Positions 42,261 through 53,273 are shown, counted from the first letter of the stretch. The stretch is 64,000 nucleotides of DNA from Mauremys mutica (GCF_020497125.1 NC_059082.1:64372948-64436947); one strand, 5' to 3'. A program made the numbers and translations. Notes: generated by a model from the sequence alone, not told the origin.

Positions 42261-43965
42261 CTGTGTATGAGGGCGAACGGGGGAAAGGCGTAGTACAGAT
42301 GACATGTCCATGGAAGGAGAAACGCGTCCGACAGAGAGCCCGGTGACAGGCTTTGGAAGGAGCAAAACTCCTGGCATTTGCGGTTCGAGCGGGACGCAAA
42401 GAGGTCTACACAGGGAAACCCCCACTGTTGGAAAATGGCATGAGCGATGTCTGCTCTCAGCGACCACTCGTGGCAGAGAAAAGACCTGCTCAGGCGATCC
42501 GCGATGGTGTTCTTCACGCCGGGAAGGAACGACGCCACTAGATGTATCTACTGGGCTATGCAGAATTCTCACAGTAGCATCGCCTCGTGGCAGAGGTGGG
42601 GAGAGCGGGTCCCGCCTTGCTTGTAGATATAGTACATGGCCGTTGTGTTGTCCGTTAAGACTGAGACACAACGGCCGCGGAGGCAAGGTTGGAACATCTG
42701 GCATGCTAGGCGGATTGCACGTAGCTCCCTGACGTGTATGTGCATATTCAATTCCTGTACCGACCAAAGGCCTTGAGTACGAAGATCGCTGAGATGGGCT
42801 CCCCATCCGAGGGACGAAGCATCCGTCGTCAGGGAAAGGGACCGTTGAGGAGCATGGAATGGGACCCCCGCGCATACGTGGGAAGGTGTCAGCCACCAAT
42901 CCAGGGATTGAAGGACACCCGATGGAATGGTGAGTAGGGTATCCAGAGGGTCCCTGTGCGGACGGTACCTGGAGTGGAGCCACAGCTGGAGTGGGCGGAG
43001 GCGGAGCCTGGCGAACGGAGTTACGTGCGTGCAAGCTGCCATGTGACCGAGGAGGCAGAGACAAGCGCGGGCCGAGGCCATACGAGAGGCCTGAAGGGCG
43101 CGGACTAGTTGTGTAAGGGCCTGGAACCGTAGCTGAGGAAGGTAGGCTCCGGCTAGAGATGAGTCCAGGGTCGCGCCAATAAAGTCCAACCTCTGAGCTG
43201 GTACTAGGGTGGATTTCTCTATGTTGAGAAGTAGGCCCAGACGCGTGAATAAGTCTTTGATTACTGTGACCTATCGCTGGACTGTGTCCTGCGAGTCCCC
43301 TCTGATGAGCCAGTCGTCCAGGTATGGAAAAACGCAGATGCCGCGCCGACGGAGGTGGGCGGCGACAACGGCCATGCACTTCGTGAACACCCTTGGGGCC
43401 GTAGAGAGGCCGAAGGGGAGGACCGCAAACTGGAAGTGAAGGTGTGCGATTGTAAATCGGAGGAAGCGTCTGTGCGGTGGAAAGATGGCGATATGAAAAT
43501 AAGCGTCCTTCATATCGAGGGAGGCATACCAGTCTCCCTGTTCCAGAGTGGGGATAATGGTCCCAAGGGACACCATGCGGAACTTCAACTTCAGCATATA
43601 TGAGTTGAGGACTCGCAGGTCGAGGATGGGACGGAGGCCCCCTTTGGACTTGGGGATCAAAAAATAACGGGAATAAAACCCCTTGCCCCTCTCCGGAACG
43701 TTCTCGACCGCTCCGATGGCTAGGAGCGAATGCACCTCTTGTAAGAGGAGTTGCTCGTGAGAGGGGTCCCTGAAGAGGGACTGGGAAGGAGGGTGGGAAG
43801 GAGGGGGTGAAACGAACTGCAGTTGGTAACCTGCGTTCCACGGTGCGTAGGACCCAGGCATCGGTGGTCAGCCGGGCCCACGCCGGGAGGAAATAGGAAA
43901 GACGGTTGGAAAAGGGCAGGGAGGGAGCTGAAGAGAGCTCTGGTATGCCGTCCCCGGGCGCATCT
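42047..43965 (-). pseudogene. DIRS copy 2 RT, RNase H and methyltransferase-like frame
   Basis: Reverse transcriptase: [50 protein letters not shown] and [10 protein letters not shown] (active site YLDD) at 43861-43274. RNase [25 protein letters not shown] and TDNTTAMYYIYKQGGTRS at about 42860-42590. Then GVKNTIADRLSRSF and a methyltransferase-like [14 protein letters not shown] and YYAFPPFALI up to 42047. In-frame stops at 43273-43271 (TAG), about 42568-42566 (TGA) and about 42550-42548 (TAG). The RT N-terminus (FLPAWARLTTDAWVL) is in another frame, so a frameshift lies near 43830. Confidence 0.82.
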
Positions 43966-46437
43966 TCAAAAGGATGGCTTAGGCCCTGGCGGTTTAGAGG
44001 GGGTTCTGCCCTGGGACGATTGGTTGCCAGGCTGCCGCCTACGTTCACCGTGACCTTGTCGCCGACCAGAGTCCTGCCTGTAGCGAGGCATATAGTAGGG
44101 CCGGTTAAACTGGGGGCGGAACGGACGCCTCTGGGTAGCAGGGGTATGCATCCCCAGAGTACGGATGATGACCCTGTTGTCTTTGAGGTTTTGAAGTCGG
44201 GAGTCCGTCTTTTCGGAGAAGAGGGCCTTGGAATCAAAGGGAAGGTCCTGAATGGTGTACTGTACTTCAGGTGGGAGCGTTGAACTCTGCAGCCAAGAGA
44301 TCCGGCGCATGGTAACGCCCGAGGCTATAGTACGCGCCCCCGAGTCAGCTGCGTTCAAGGAGGCTTGCAATGAGGTGCGCGCAACCTTTTCACCCTCCTC
44401 TACGAAGGCCGCGAACTCCTGACGGGAATCTTGAGGTAGGAGCTCTTTGTACTTTTCCACCTCAGCCCAAGTGTCATGTGCGTAGCAGCTTAGCAAGGCC
44501 TGTTGGTTAGCCACTCGGATCTGCAGGGCACTGGCGGAGTAGACCTTGCGGCCAAGCAAGTCCATTCGCCTAGCGTCCTTTGATTTAGGAGCGGGGCCTT
44601 GCTGGCCGTGACGCTTCTTATCGTTCACCGACTGCACCACCAACGACGATGGGGTCGGATGTACATACAAATATTCATATCCCTTGGAAGGGACCATGTA
44701 CTTGCGCTCCACGCCCCTCGCTGTGGGTGCAATAGAGGACGGAGTCTGCCAAAGGGTATCCACAGTGGCTTGGATAGTCTTAATGAAGGGCAAGGCTATG
44801 CGGGTAGGGGCATCCGCTGATAAGATGGCTACTATCGGATCGTCCACTTCCGATACCTCCTCCGCCTGTAAGTCCATTCGCAGAGCTACCCTGCGAAGGA
44901 GCTCTTGGTGTGCCCGTAAATCAATAGGTGGGGGACCTGCAGACGACGACCCCGCCACCGCCTCATCCGGAGAAAAGGAGGAGGAAGAAATCCCGGGCAG
45001 GATGGTGTCCCGGTCAGCGTCTGGGGCCTGGGAAGGCTCCTGCTCCAGGGGTTCCTGGGCTGGCTGATTGCCTTCCTCCGCACACGATGGCACCTCCGTG
45101 TCATCCGGTGGACGGGTTATTGTAGCCTCCGGGGCCCGTGCCTCGTTTGTCACGGTGCGCACGGTAGGCAGAGGAGCGCCTTGGGCTTGGTGGTAGGCCC
45201 AAGGGGTCCAGTAACCCCAGTGATGAGGGTCCTGGTCCGCTTGATGGGACTGGTGAAAAACTCCCGCCGGGACCTGAGGGTCATACTCATCGACGTAATA
45301 ACTCTCGGCGTGTGAAGAGGCTGAGGCGTGTCGGGAGGGCCAGGGTGGAGAGGATAACCCTTGCGCCGAAGTGCCAACGGATCGTAGTTCGCGCCTTTGC
45401 GGTGACCGGTGCCGTGAAGCATCTCGATAGCGAGAACGGGAGCGAGAACGGGACCTGCGACCGGCCCGGTGCTGGGAGGTCGACCGGGATCTCCATGTTC
45501 GGTGCCGGGAGCGGCTTCGCAAATAGCAGCAGCCGTATTGGTGCCGAGATGTTGAGCGGTGCCGGGAATGACGAGTCGGAGAGCGGGAGTATGACTGGTG
45601 CCGCGAGTCTGACCGGTGCCGCGACTGCGAGCGGCATTGCGATCGGCGCCTAGATGGAGAGCGGCGTCGAGAGCGAGAGCGCTGGTGAGAGTGGGAACGG
45701 GATCGGTGCCGGTCAGGCTCGGTGCCGACAGGAGGCTTGAGCATGGATGGCTTGCCCATGGAACGGGGCGCCCGCACTGGCGGTGCCAGAGACGGTGGCA
45801 CAGCCGGGTCTGTGAGAGCAATGAGGTCCCGCACCGCCTCGAAGGTCTCCGGAGTGGACGGCAGTGGCATCTCTACCGCGGCCGGAGCCGGGGAGGCCAC
45901 AGGTGCCGGGCTCGACAGTCTCTGAGGGGCCGGAGTCGCCGGTGCCGGCAGAAGCATCTGCAGTGGAGGGACCGGTGCCGCGGCAGGTTTCGGTGCCGGG
46001 CGGTCCGGGCAGGGCACGCTCTTTTGCTTCGGCGCAGGCGTCGCTGCCGAAGAAGCAGCGGCCTTCCCTTTCTTTGCCTTCGGCGAGAGAGAGCGCCTCT
46101 GGGCGGGTTTCGGTGCCGATGTTACTTTCAGCTGCACGGCCGAGCAGCCCGGCGCCGTGCCGGCGCTGTGAGAGTCCAGAGGGACAGCAGGCGGTGCCGT
46201 GGCCGGAGGGGTTAAGGCTGCCTCCATGAGGAGTTGTCTTAGCCGAATGTCTCTTTCCCTCTTTGTGCGAGGCTTGAAAGCCTTGCAAATTGAGCACTTA
46301 GAAGATAAGTGCGACTCTCCCAGGCACTTTAAGCAGGAGCTATGAGGATCTCCTGTAGGCATAGGCCTGCGGCAGGCCAAACCCGGGGAGCCGGGCATAC
46401 GCTCTGGTCCCGGGTGCGGGAGGGGGTTAATCCCCAA
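43966..46437 (-). CDS. DIRS copy 2 gag-like protein, 823 codons
   Basis: An uninterrupted frame. The N-terminus has a Cys-rich zinc-binding motif ([20 protein letters not shown], then SICKAFKPRT) also found in copy 1. Residues about 240-350 are extremely Arg/Ser-rich (HRSRSHSHQRSRSRRRSPSR and similar). A mid region holds RMDLLGRKVYSASALQIRVA, which resembles other DIRS gag proteins as I remember them. It ends SSQGRTPSKPPGPKPSF. Presumed structural/nucleocapsid protein; the assignment rests on position and the Cys motif. Confidence 0.78.
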   Translation of the reverse strand: MGINPLPHPGPERMPGSPGLACRRPMPTGDPHSSCLKCLGESHLSSKCSICKAFKPRTKRERDIRLRQLLMEAALTPPATAPPAVPLDSHSAGTAPGCSAVQLKVTSAPKPAQRRSLSPKAKKGKAAASSAATPAPKQKSVPCPDRPAPKPAAAPVPPLQMLLPAPATPAPQRLSSPAPVASPAPAAVEMPLPSTPETFEAVRDLIALTDPAVPPSLAPPVRAPRSMGKPSMLKPPVGTEPDRHRSRSHSHQRSRSRRRSPSRRRSQCRSQSRHRSDSRHQSYSRSPTRHSRHRSTSRHQYGCCYLRSRSRHRTWRSRSTSQHRAGRRSRSRSRSRYRDASRHRSPQRRELRSVGTSAQGLSSPPWPSRHASASSHAESYYVDEYDPQVPAGVFHQSHQADQDPHHWGYWTPWAYHQAQGAPLPTVRTVTNEARAPEATITRPPDDTEVPSCAEEGNQPAQEPLEQEPSQAPDADRDTILPGISSSSFSPDEAVAGSSSAGPPPIDLRAHQELLRRVALRMDLQAEEVSEVDDPIVAILSADAPTRIALPFIKTIQATVDTLWQTPSSIAPTARGVERKYMVPSKGYEYLYVHPTPSSLVVQSVNDKKRHGQQGPAPKSKDARRMDLLGRKVYSASALQIRVANQQALLSCYAHDTWAEVEKYKELLPQDSRQEFAAFVEEGEKVARTSLQASLNAADSGARTIASGVTMRRISWLQSSTLPPEVQYTIQDLPFDSKALFSEKTDSRLQNLKDNRVIIRTLGMHTPATQRRPFRPQFNRPYYMPRYRQDSGRRQGHGERRRQPGNQSSQGRTPSKPPGPKPSF

Positions 46438-46571
46438 ACCCTCTAACTATCTAACAGTAACTGATTAACTATTAAAACAAGAAAACCTACAACTAAGATA
46501 ACAACTATATACAATTTTTACAGAAAAACGTATGAGGAAGCTAGGGAAGCGGAGGTCAGACAAGCTGCACT

Positions 46572-46782
46572 CCACTGTTCCAACGACCGACACGGGCGGT
46601 AAGAAGGAACTGAGGAGTGGGTGGGTCGGCTGAGGTATATATGCGGTGCCGTTATGGCGCCACTCCAGGGGGCCCTCAGCCGACCCACTGGGGTTGCTAG
46701 GGTAAAAATCTTCCGACGAACGTGCACGCGGCGCGCACACACCTAACTGGAATGGATATGAGTAATCACTCGAAGAAGAACC
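46572..46782. repeat. DIRS copy 2 right inverted terminal repeat with TATA motif
   Basis: Inverse of the left repeat. On the minus strand it contains GCATATATACC about 140 bases from the outer end, plausibly the promoter for gag. The outer end on the minus strand reads GGTTCTTCTTCGAGTG. Confidence 0.85.
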
Positions 46783-47702
46783 AACAGAACTCCACTGGCC
46801 ATCACATACAGTCCCCAGCTAAAACCCCTCCAACGCATCATCAGGGATCTACAACCCATCCTGGACAATGATGGCTCATTTTCACAGGCCTTGGGTGGCA
46901 GGCCAGTCCTTGCCCACAGACAACCTGCCAACCTGAAGCATATTCTCACCAGTAACCGCACACTGCACCATAGTAACTCTAAGTCAGGAACCAATCCATG
47001 CAACAAACTCAATGCCAACTCTGCCCACATATCTACACCAGCGACACCATCACAGGACCTAACCAGATCAGCACACCATCACCGGTTCATTCACCTGCAC
47101 ATCCACCAATGTAATATACGCCATCATATGCCAGCAATGCCCCTCTGCTATGTACATCGGCCAAACTGGGCAGTCCCTACGGAAAAGGATAAATGGACAC
47201 AAATCAGATATTAGGAATGGCAATATACAAAAACCTGTAGGAGAACACTTCAACCTCCCTGGCCACACAATAGCAGATCTTAAGATGGCCATCCTGCAGC
47301 AAAAAAAAACTTCAGGACCAGGCTTCAAAGAGAAACTGCTGAGCTCCAGTTCATCTGCAAATTTGACACCATCAGCTCAGGATTAAACAAAGACTGTGAA
47401 TGGCTTGCCAACTACAAAAGCAGTTTCTCCTCCCTTGGTTTTCACACCTCAACTGCTAGAAGAGGGCCTCATCCTCCCTGATTGAACTAACCTCGTTATC
47501 TCTAGCCTGCTTCTTGCATGCATATCACACACACACACACACACACACCCCTGCCCCTGGAAATTTCCACTACATACATCTGACAAAGTGGGTATTCATC
47601 CACAAAAGCTCATGCTCCAATACGTCTGTTAGTCTATAAGGTGCCACAGGACTCTTTGCTGCTTTTACAGATCCAGACTAACACGGCTACCCCTCTGATA
47701 CT
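46783..47702 (+). mobile_element. Penelope-like element, right part with GIY-YIG endonuclease
   Basis: Continues the PLE after the DIRS insertion. The frame around 47090-47300 encodes NVIYAIICQQCPSAMYIGQT, GQSLRKRINGHKSDIRNG and VGEHFNLPGHT, a GIY-YIG endonuclease typical of Penelope elements. A frameshift near 47300 ends it. The 3' end has (AC)n at 47526-47549 and the family tail CCACAAAAGCTCATGCTCC ... CAGACTAACACGGCTACCCC. Confidence 0.87.
47526..47549. repeat. (AC)n microsatellite in PLE 3' region
   Basis: AC dinucleotide run within the PLE tail. Confidence 0.85.
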
Positions 47703-47760
47703 TAAGACAAACAAGTTTGTTTACATTTACAGGAGATTTTTGGACCAATCAAATGCCCAG
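47703..47760 (+). mobile_element. AT-rich interspersed repeat, right part
   Basis: Resumes with the duplicated TAAGACAAA and reads ACAAGTTTGTTTACATTTAC, continuing the element left at 39935. The right limit is unclear. Confidence 0.5.
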
Positions 47761-48198
47761 CCCTATTCTCAAAAACAAATTCATTGCACTACTGCTAAAC
47801 TACCAGCAGATGCTCACAAAATATTTTGCACCAATAATTGCTCTTGTATTTCCTGCAGGGGAAATAAACTTGTAATACTGTTTCATTTATTACTGAAAAA
47901 TATGTTGGAATACCCTCTATAATATGAAGGATACCATATGAAGACAAAAATCTAGAGAGATGTTTTCATATCTTCATCTCCTAACTGCTAACAGAATTAA
48001 AAGATAATTGGATTCTAATTAGCAAGTCTTTCAGTTTTGTGATCAACACACATTAATTAAAATCCATCACAAAGTTTGGCTTTGCTTTGCCAAACCCAGA
48101 AAGAGTTCAAGTGTAGATATATTTGTCTTTTGTGTCATAGCTTTAATACAAATTAATCTGATTAAGCCTTGGAGGAAACAAGACGTATTGTTGAAATT

Positions 48199-48368
48199 AG
48201 GGATGTAAATTTCATTTAAAAAGTTAACTGTTTAAAACTATTAAAATTATATCGTTTAACCAATTAAAGGGAGAGGGGCTGGGGCCGCTCCGACCGGGCC
48301 AGCCCAGGGTTGGGGATTAAAGGTAAGACTAATGCTTTTTGTTTGACCATTTAATCATTTATATCCCT
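48199..48368. mobile_element. Small MITE with AGGGAT termini
   Basis: Ends AGGGATGTAAATTTCATTTAA and, inverted, AGGGATATAAATGATTAAA. It has a GC-rich centre (GGGAGAGGGGCTGGGGCC). About 170 bp, non-coding, superfamily unclear. Confidence 0.5.
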
Positions 48369-49284
48369 AGTTAAAATATTCAATTTAACTCATTTATCTT
48401 ATTATCTTGTTTAAACTTTAATGGCTATAGGACCATTAATCAATAATTTGTTCAGATCATCAAGTTATTTCTCCTCATCCCCCCACCATTACAATAAAGG
48501 AGTGTCTACATTCAATGCTCTTGGTGTTCCTGACAATCTTAAAAATACACAAATAATGCAAGTCACTCTTTATATAAAAAGGAGACAAAAAAAGTAATAC
48601 GGTACACCAGTTTCAATACAAGAATGCCCTAAGTGTGGCCCAATAGCCAATGCAATTCTATCTGCCCTCTAACTGCAAAGCATGAGCAATACCGATTCTG
48701 AAATGACTGAATTAACAGCAAGGTATATTTCTTCGAACTATGGTTGAGTAAGATTGCTCCTAGAATAGAACTTTTTCAATATTGAAAGTTACTATATAAG
48801 TGTACAGTTAAGCTGTGCTTCCTTCTGTAGGAAAAGGAAGGGTTTTTGTTTTATCTTTTAAATAGAGCTGAATTTATTTTGTTTTAAAAAATTATAAAGT
48901 TTAAAAACTGTATAATAAATTAAGGGATTCTATATTTCTATCAAGTTCCCATTTTATTTAATTAATTTTCCTAATAAAGGAAGAATAGCCCTGAGGAAAA
49001 ATCATATTCAGACAACCAAGAAGAAAGGAGGATTCTGATAAGTTAAGAAGACATTGTCCAACAAGTGTTAATGTGGAAAGGAAGTAATTTGTACTGGTTG
49101 GTTGAAAGTGAAATACTTTAGATATTTGTAAGGCATAGTTTAAAAAGTTATTTCACTCAGCATAGTTGTAAAAGGATCTCTTTCTCCCCAAAAGTAATTT
49201 TATGATAAATAGATTTTGGGAATTTAATAATGATGTGTTTATAAATTATGTTTGCAACTATTAGAAAAGTTGTCTAATGTGCCA

Positions 49285-49462
49285 ATGGAAAATGCTAAAT
49301 GCATCCATAGATCAGTTGCTGGGACTGGACAACATGGGATGGATCATGCAATAATTGCCCTATTCTGTTCAATCCCGCTAAAGCACTATTGGAAGACAGG
49401 ATACTGGGCTAGGTGGACCACTGGTCTGATCCAGTATGGCCTCTCTCATGTCCTTATCAGTT
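49285..49462 (+). mobile_element. CR1/L3-like 3' fragment
   Basis: Contains GGAAGACAGGATACTGGGC, TAGGTGGACCACTGGTCTG and ATCCAGTATGGCC, the 3' end of an old amniote CR1-like LINE. Confidence 0.75.
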
Positions 49463-49608
49463 GGTCTCACTCCTCTTTAATGCATGGATGCATTTTTTCC
49501 CTGTAATTCATAAAACACCCTGACAATAGTAATTGGGGTATCTGTACTGTAACATTTAAAGAAAATAAGAAAATTTTCAAAAAGCATTTGAGTTATTTAG
49601 GAGCCTAA

Positions 49609-49710
49609 GGGTATGTCTACACAGCATTTTGGAGCCCATGGGAGCAAGCCTCTCGGGCTGGGCCAACAGACTTAGACTAGCATGGATCTATACTACCGGT
49701 AATCAGTTCA
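49609..49710 (+). mobile_element. Harbinger-like MITE fragment
   Basis: After TAA the sequence GGGTATGTCTACACAGCATT matches the terminus of the 5532-5832 element. The second end is not found. Confidence 0.45.
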
Positions 49711-50129
49711 AATGAAAATTTAGAGCCAATTCAAAGCTTAATCCAAAAAGCTCTAACTGTCCACACTGACAGTTGAAGAACTATTCTACAGAGAATGAGG
49801 GCTGTGGAAATGGATTCCTATCCTAAACAAATGTTCTTGACTGCTCAGAAAGAAGAGAAAGCAACCATGAGTAACATCATGTTCTTCAATGAAGTTCTCA
49901 AAGGGCAACAGTCCCAAACAAAAAACAGTCATCTGGTATTTACCCACAATTGACCTTTACCACGCTCAATTTATAAACCCAACCTGTGGAACAGGTGAAA
50001 ATAATTTGTTCAAACTTTAAACACACACACTTCTAGGATGAGAAAATTCCAGGCCACAAGACACTTCAACCAAAAGGTAGATTTTCCTGATGAGCAACTT
50101 TTTTATTAAAATTTAGAAGTAACCTTAAA

Positions 50130-50320
50130 GCATTTACTGTTAATACCTTGCATTTTTCTAATGCCTTTCATCTAAGGATCTTAAAAAGCTACATCATCAC
50201 TGTAAGGTATAAGAATTATTCCTATTTTAACCATGCCTAAAATGTGGGCACAGAGTTGAAAAAGTCCCTGAAGTCACACAGAAAGTTAGTGGAAGGACCT
50301 CAGTTCTCTGTTCCACTGAC
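50130..50320 (+). mobile_element. MIR-like ancient SINE
   Basis: Shows a worn MIR core: ATTCCTATTTTAACC, GTGGGCACAGAG, then AGTCCCTGAAGTCACACAG and AGTTAGTGGAAG. Confidence 0.55.
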
Positions 50321-52305
50321 TGTACAGAATTTCTTATTGTGGCCCTTGATACCAAAGAGATAAAATAGAAAGTCAATTATAGCTAAGATTAAGAATATGC
50401 CACTGACACAAACTGCTCAAAGTTTATTCATTCATTTGGGTACAAAGGCAATCTTCAATGATCCTTTTCCAGGATAGGAAATACACGATAAAAGTCTAGG
50501 ACAACATACTTTAACATTTTCTCCACTGTTTTATATTTAAATTTCTTTTCTATGACTTTATCACTCACTTCTCTAGTGTTTTGAGATACAGGCAAGACAG
50601 ATACAAAATAAACTTTGTAAAGTATTGTATAGTAGAAGCACATGGCATAATGGTGAGCAATTCCAAGCACACATGCCAAAAGGCAGCATGCAAATCCTTC
50701 TATCTGGGCATGTGAGCATCTCTGCTTCCCATCTTCACCACTCCCTGGATTAAACTTCCAAATTCCATTCACAGTAAGTGTGAGGAGATAAGAAACTGTC
50801 ATGTGGGGAAACATCAAAGCCAGGCTGGACATACCTGCCACCACCTTCCCACAAAGAGAGGTAACTTCCCAAAACTCAGGCTCACAACAACTAATATGAC
50901 GATGGCAGTTTACAATACCAACATTATTTACAGACTGATCTTGCCCACCCTACCCCTTGTTCTGTGGTGTACATACAACTCTGCATATATCAATCAAGAC
51001 CTTGGCAAATGATAGGACCAGTTTTATTCTGGTATAGTTCATGCCACCAGGCTCCTCAGTACATCACAATCTTACAGAGAGAACAAGGGAGGTGAAGTGA
51101 CAATAGTATTACTATTTGACCTTGGATGAACTCATTGAGTTCTCTAGCATGTACACCACAGAACTGTCTGATATGGAAATCCTAGCATTATCCATAGCTG
51201 TTGTGCATCAGAGCCACTGTTGAACATATAGATATTAGCACTGTTGTCAGCCCAAAGGTCAAAAATCAATTATTTGAACCCTAAAAAATGAGATTGGCCC
51301 CCCAAAAATCCAAGATTTTTAAATGCAGAGAATATGTTGAGGTTTGTCTATCTTTTGATCCTTGACTTTACCCATCCACCCCCAGTATGCATGTGAGAGA
51401 CAATTAATGTTGCCACTACTGCCAAATTTATTAACATAATTTTGGTACCTGCTAAAGAAGCTCTCAGCCCCACATCTGCCCATCCCCCTTCTGTCTACAC
51501 ACTACCCTATTAATTCTCTATCCCTTGCCCCACCCAGCCTCATCTCTGTTCTTCCTGCACCTCAGGGGCTCTTCACTCACCACTCCCAGCCTAGAGGAGC
51601 TGCAGCAGGGTCTCCCATCTCCCCTTCCTGGCTGGCAGGCAGCACCTGGGGTTCTTCACCCACTCCTGTCCCCTCTAAGACCTGGTGTTGCAGTGAAGGA
51701 GAGTAAAGTGGGGAACCATCTGATGAACCATTCACTTGCTCACAAGACAGGCAGAAGGAGAAGAGCCACCCTGAGCTGCTGGGCTCTTTCTGCACCCTAC
51801 TTCTTCCTATAAGAATGGTGTCTGCTCCTTAAGGGAGATAGAGAGTACTCTGTCTGCTTGCTAATTGGTTGCTCTTCCCCGGGAAGCATGACACTGGGGA
51901 AAGCAGCCAGTCAGAAGGGGTTTCACCACCAGGCATGGTTGAAATGTGTGAAGGCTTGAGCTTTTTGCACATTGCCCCAACCCCAGCCAAATCTGGATGC
52001 ACTGATCCATGAAAAAGGACACTGGAGTTGGCAATAATAGGCAGGTGGTGAATCGAGACTACTGCCTGGTGTGTAAAACTGTTACTTCATTTCCTCCCTA
52101 ATCCTGTTTGTCTGTTTCACCTGCCTACTATATCTTGTCAAAAGCCTAGATTGTGAGGTCTCTGAGGCAAGGAACACTTCCTTTGACGTGTTTAGGCAGA
52201 CAGTCACCTGAGGCCCCTATCTGCCTACCATAATACAAATAAGTACAGTAACTCCTCACTTAAAGTCATCCTGGTTAACGCTGTTTTGTTGCTGATCAAT
52301 TAGAG

Positions 52306-52511
52306 CAGGGGTCCTCAACGTGGTGCCCGCGGGCACCATGGTGCCCATGGGGGCATCTAAATGTGCCCGCATCCTGGCCGGCAGTCGAGCATCAGCCAAA
52401 ATGCCGCTGAATTTCTGCAAGCGACGCCTCTCAATGACGTCGCTGCTGAAATGCTGCCGAAATTTGGCGGATGCTTGACCAGGCGCCAGACGAAAAGGTT
52501 GGGGACCACTG
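52306..52511. mobile_element. hAT MITE with perfect 8-bp target duplication
   Basis: Ends CAGGGGTCCTCAACG and, inverted, CAGTGGTCCCCAACC. Flanked on both sides by AATTAGAG (52298-52305 and 52512-52519). Confidence 0.9.
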
Positions 52512-53273
52512 AATTAGAGAACATGCTCGTTTAGAGTTGCGCAATGCCCCCTTATACTGTTGTTTGGCAGCCGCCTGCTTTGTCCTCTGCTTGCAGAAAG
52601 AGCAGCCCATTGGAGCTAGCTGTTGGGGGCTTGAAACCAGGGTGGACCAGCAGCCCCCCCTATCAGCTCCCCTAAGTTTCCTGTGCAGAAACCGCCCAGC
52701 AGAATATCAATTGCCAGGCAGTTCAGCTGTCCCTCCCCCCACTGCCGTGTGTTGCTCCTACCATCTGCCTTGGAGCTGCTCCCAGAAGGCTCCTGCTTGC
52801 TGTGTAGGGGGGAGAAGAGGGTGCTAATGTCAGGGTGCCCCCCCACTCCTGCACCCTGTCTCCACAGAGCAGGGGGGGACACTACAGGGCTCAGGACAAG
52901 GGAGCTTGCTGGCAGCAGCTGCTGTCTCAACTTGCTGATCTACTTAAAAAGGCAGCGTACTTAGAGAGGGGTCAGCATACTTAAAGGGGCAATGCACGTC
53001 CTCTCTCACACACATGGTGTGTGTGCCTGTCTCTCTCTGCCATGCTGTCTCCCCACCCCCCTCCTCCCCCCATTCATGCAGCCTTGTAGAGTGTGAGGCT
53101 ACATTAACAATGTGTTAGCCCTTGAGGGCTCAGCTGAGTGCTAGTTCATCATTTGGCAGTGAGGCATTCCCTGGGAAATATCCCACCCTCTTCCACCCTC
53201 TGACTCCACCACCTCAACCAAGCTTCACAATCATCATTGCTGTGCACAGTATTAAATTGTTTGTTTAAAATGT

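Larger units (their letters stand above)
40644..46782 (-). mobile_element. DIRS retrotransposon copy 2, structurally complete
   Basis: A 6.1 kb DIRS-group element in ZC3H7A intron 1, same strand as the gene, inserted into a PLE between its RT and endonuclease parts. Order from right to left: right terminal repeat with TATATA, gag (823 codons), RT, RNase H, methyltransferase-like domain, tyrosine recombinase, internal complementary region, left terminal repeat. No target duplication is seen, as expected of recombinase-mediated insertion. Four in-frame stops and one frameshift are the only coding defects I could detect. Confidence 0.9.

Noticed and set aside
41247..44237. The 996-codon frame as a novel host gene
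   Set aside because: Its two ends are DIRS RT and recombinase and it lies entirely between DIRS terminal repeats.
43966..46437. The 823-codon Arg/Ser-rich frame as a splicing-factor gene
   Set aside because: Position after the DIRS terminal repeat, the Cys-rich start shared with copy 1, and overlap with the RT region show it is the element's gag.
50455..50844. A 129-codon minus-strand frame with hydrophobic stretches in ZC3H7A intron 1
   Set aside because: I recognise no family, it has no splice or promoter signal around it, and it overlaps AT-rich intronic DNA near a MIR. Most likely chance; a protein search would settle it.
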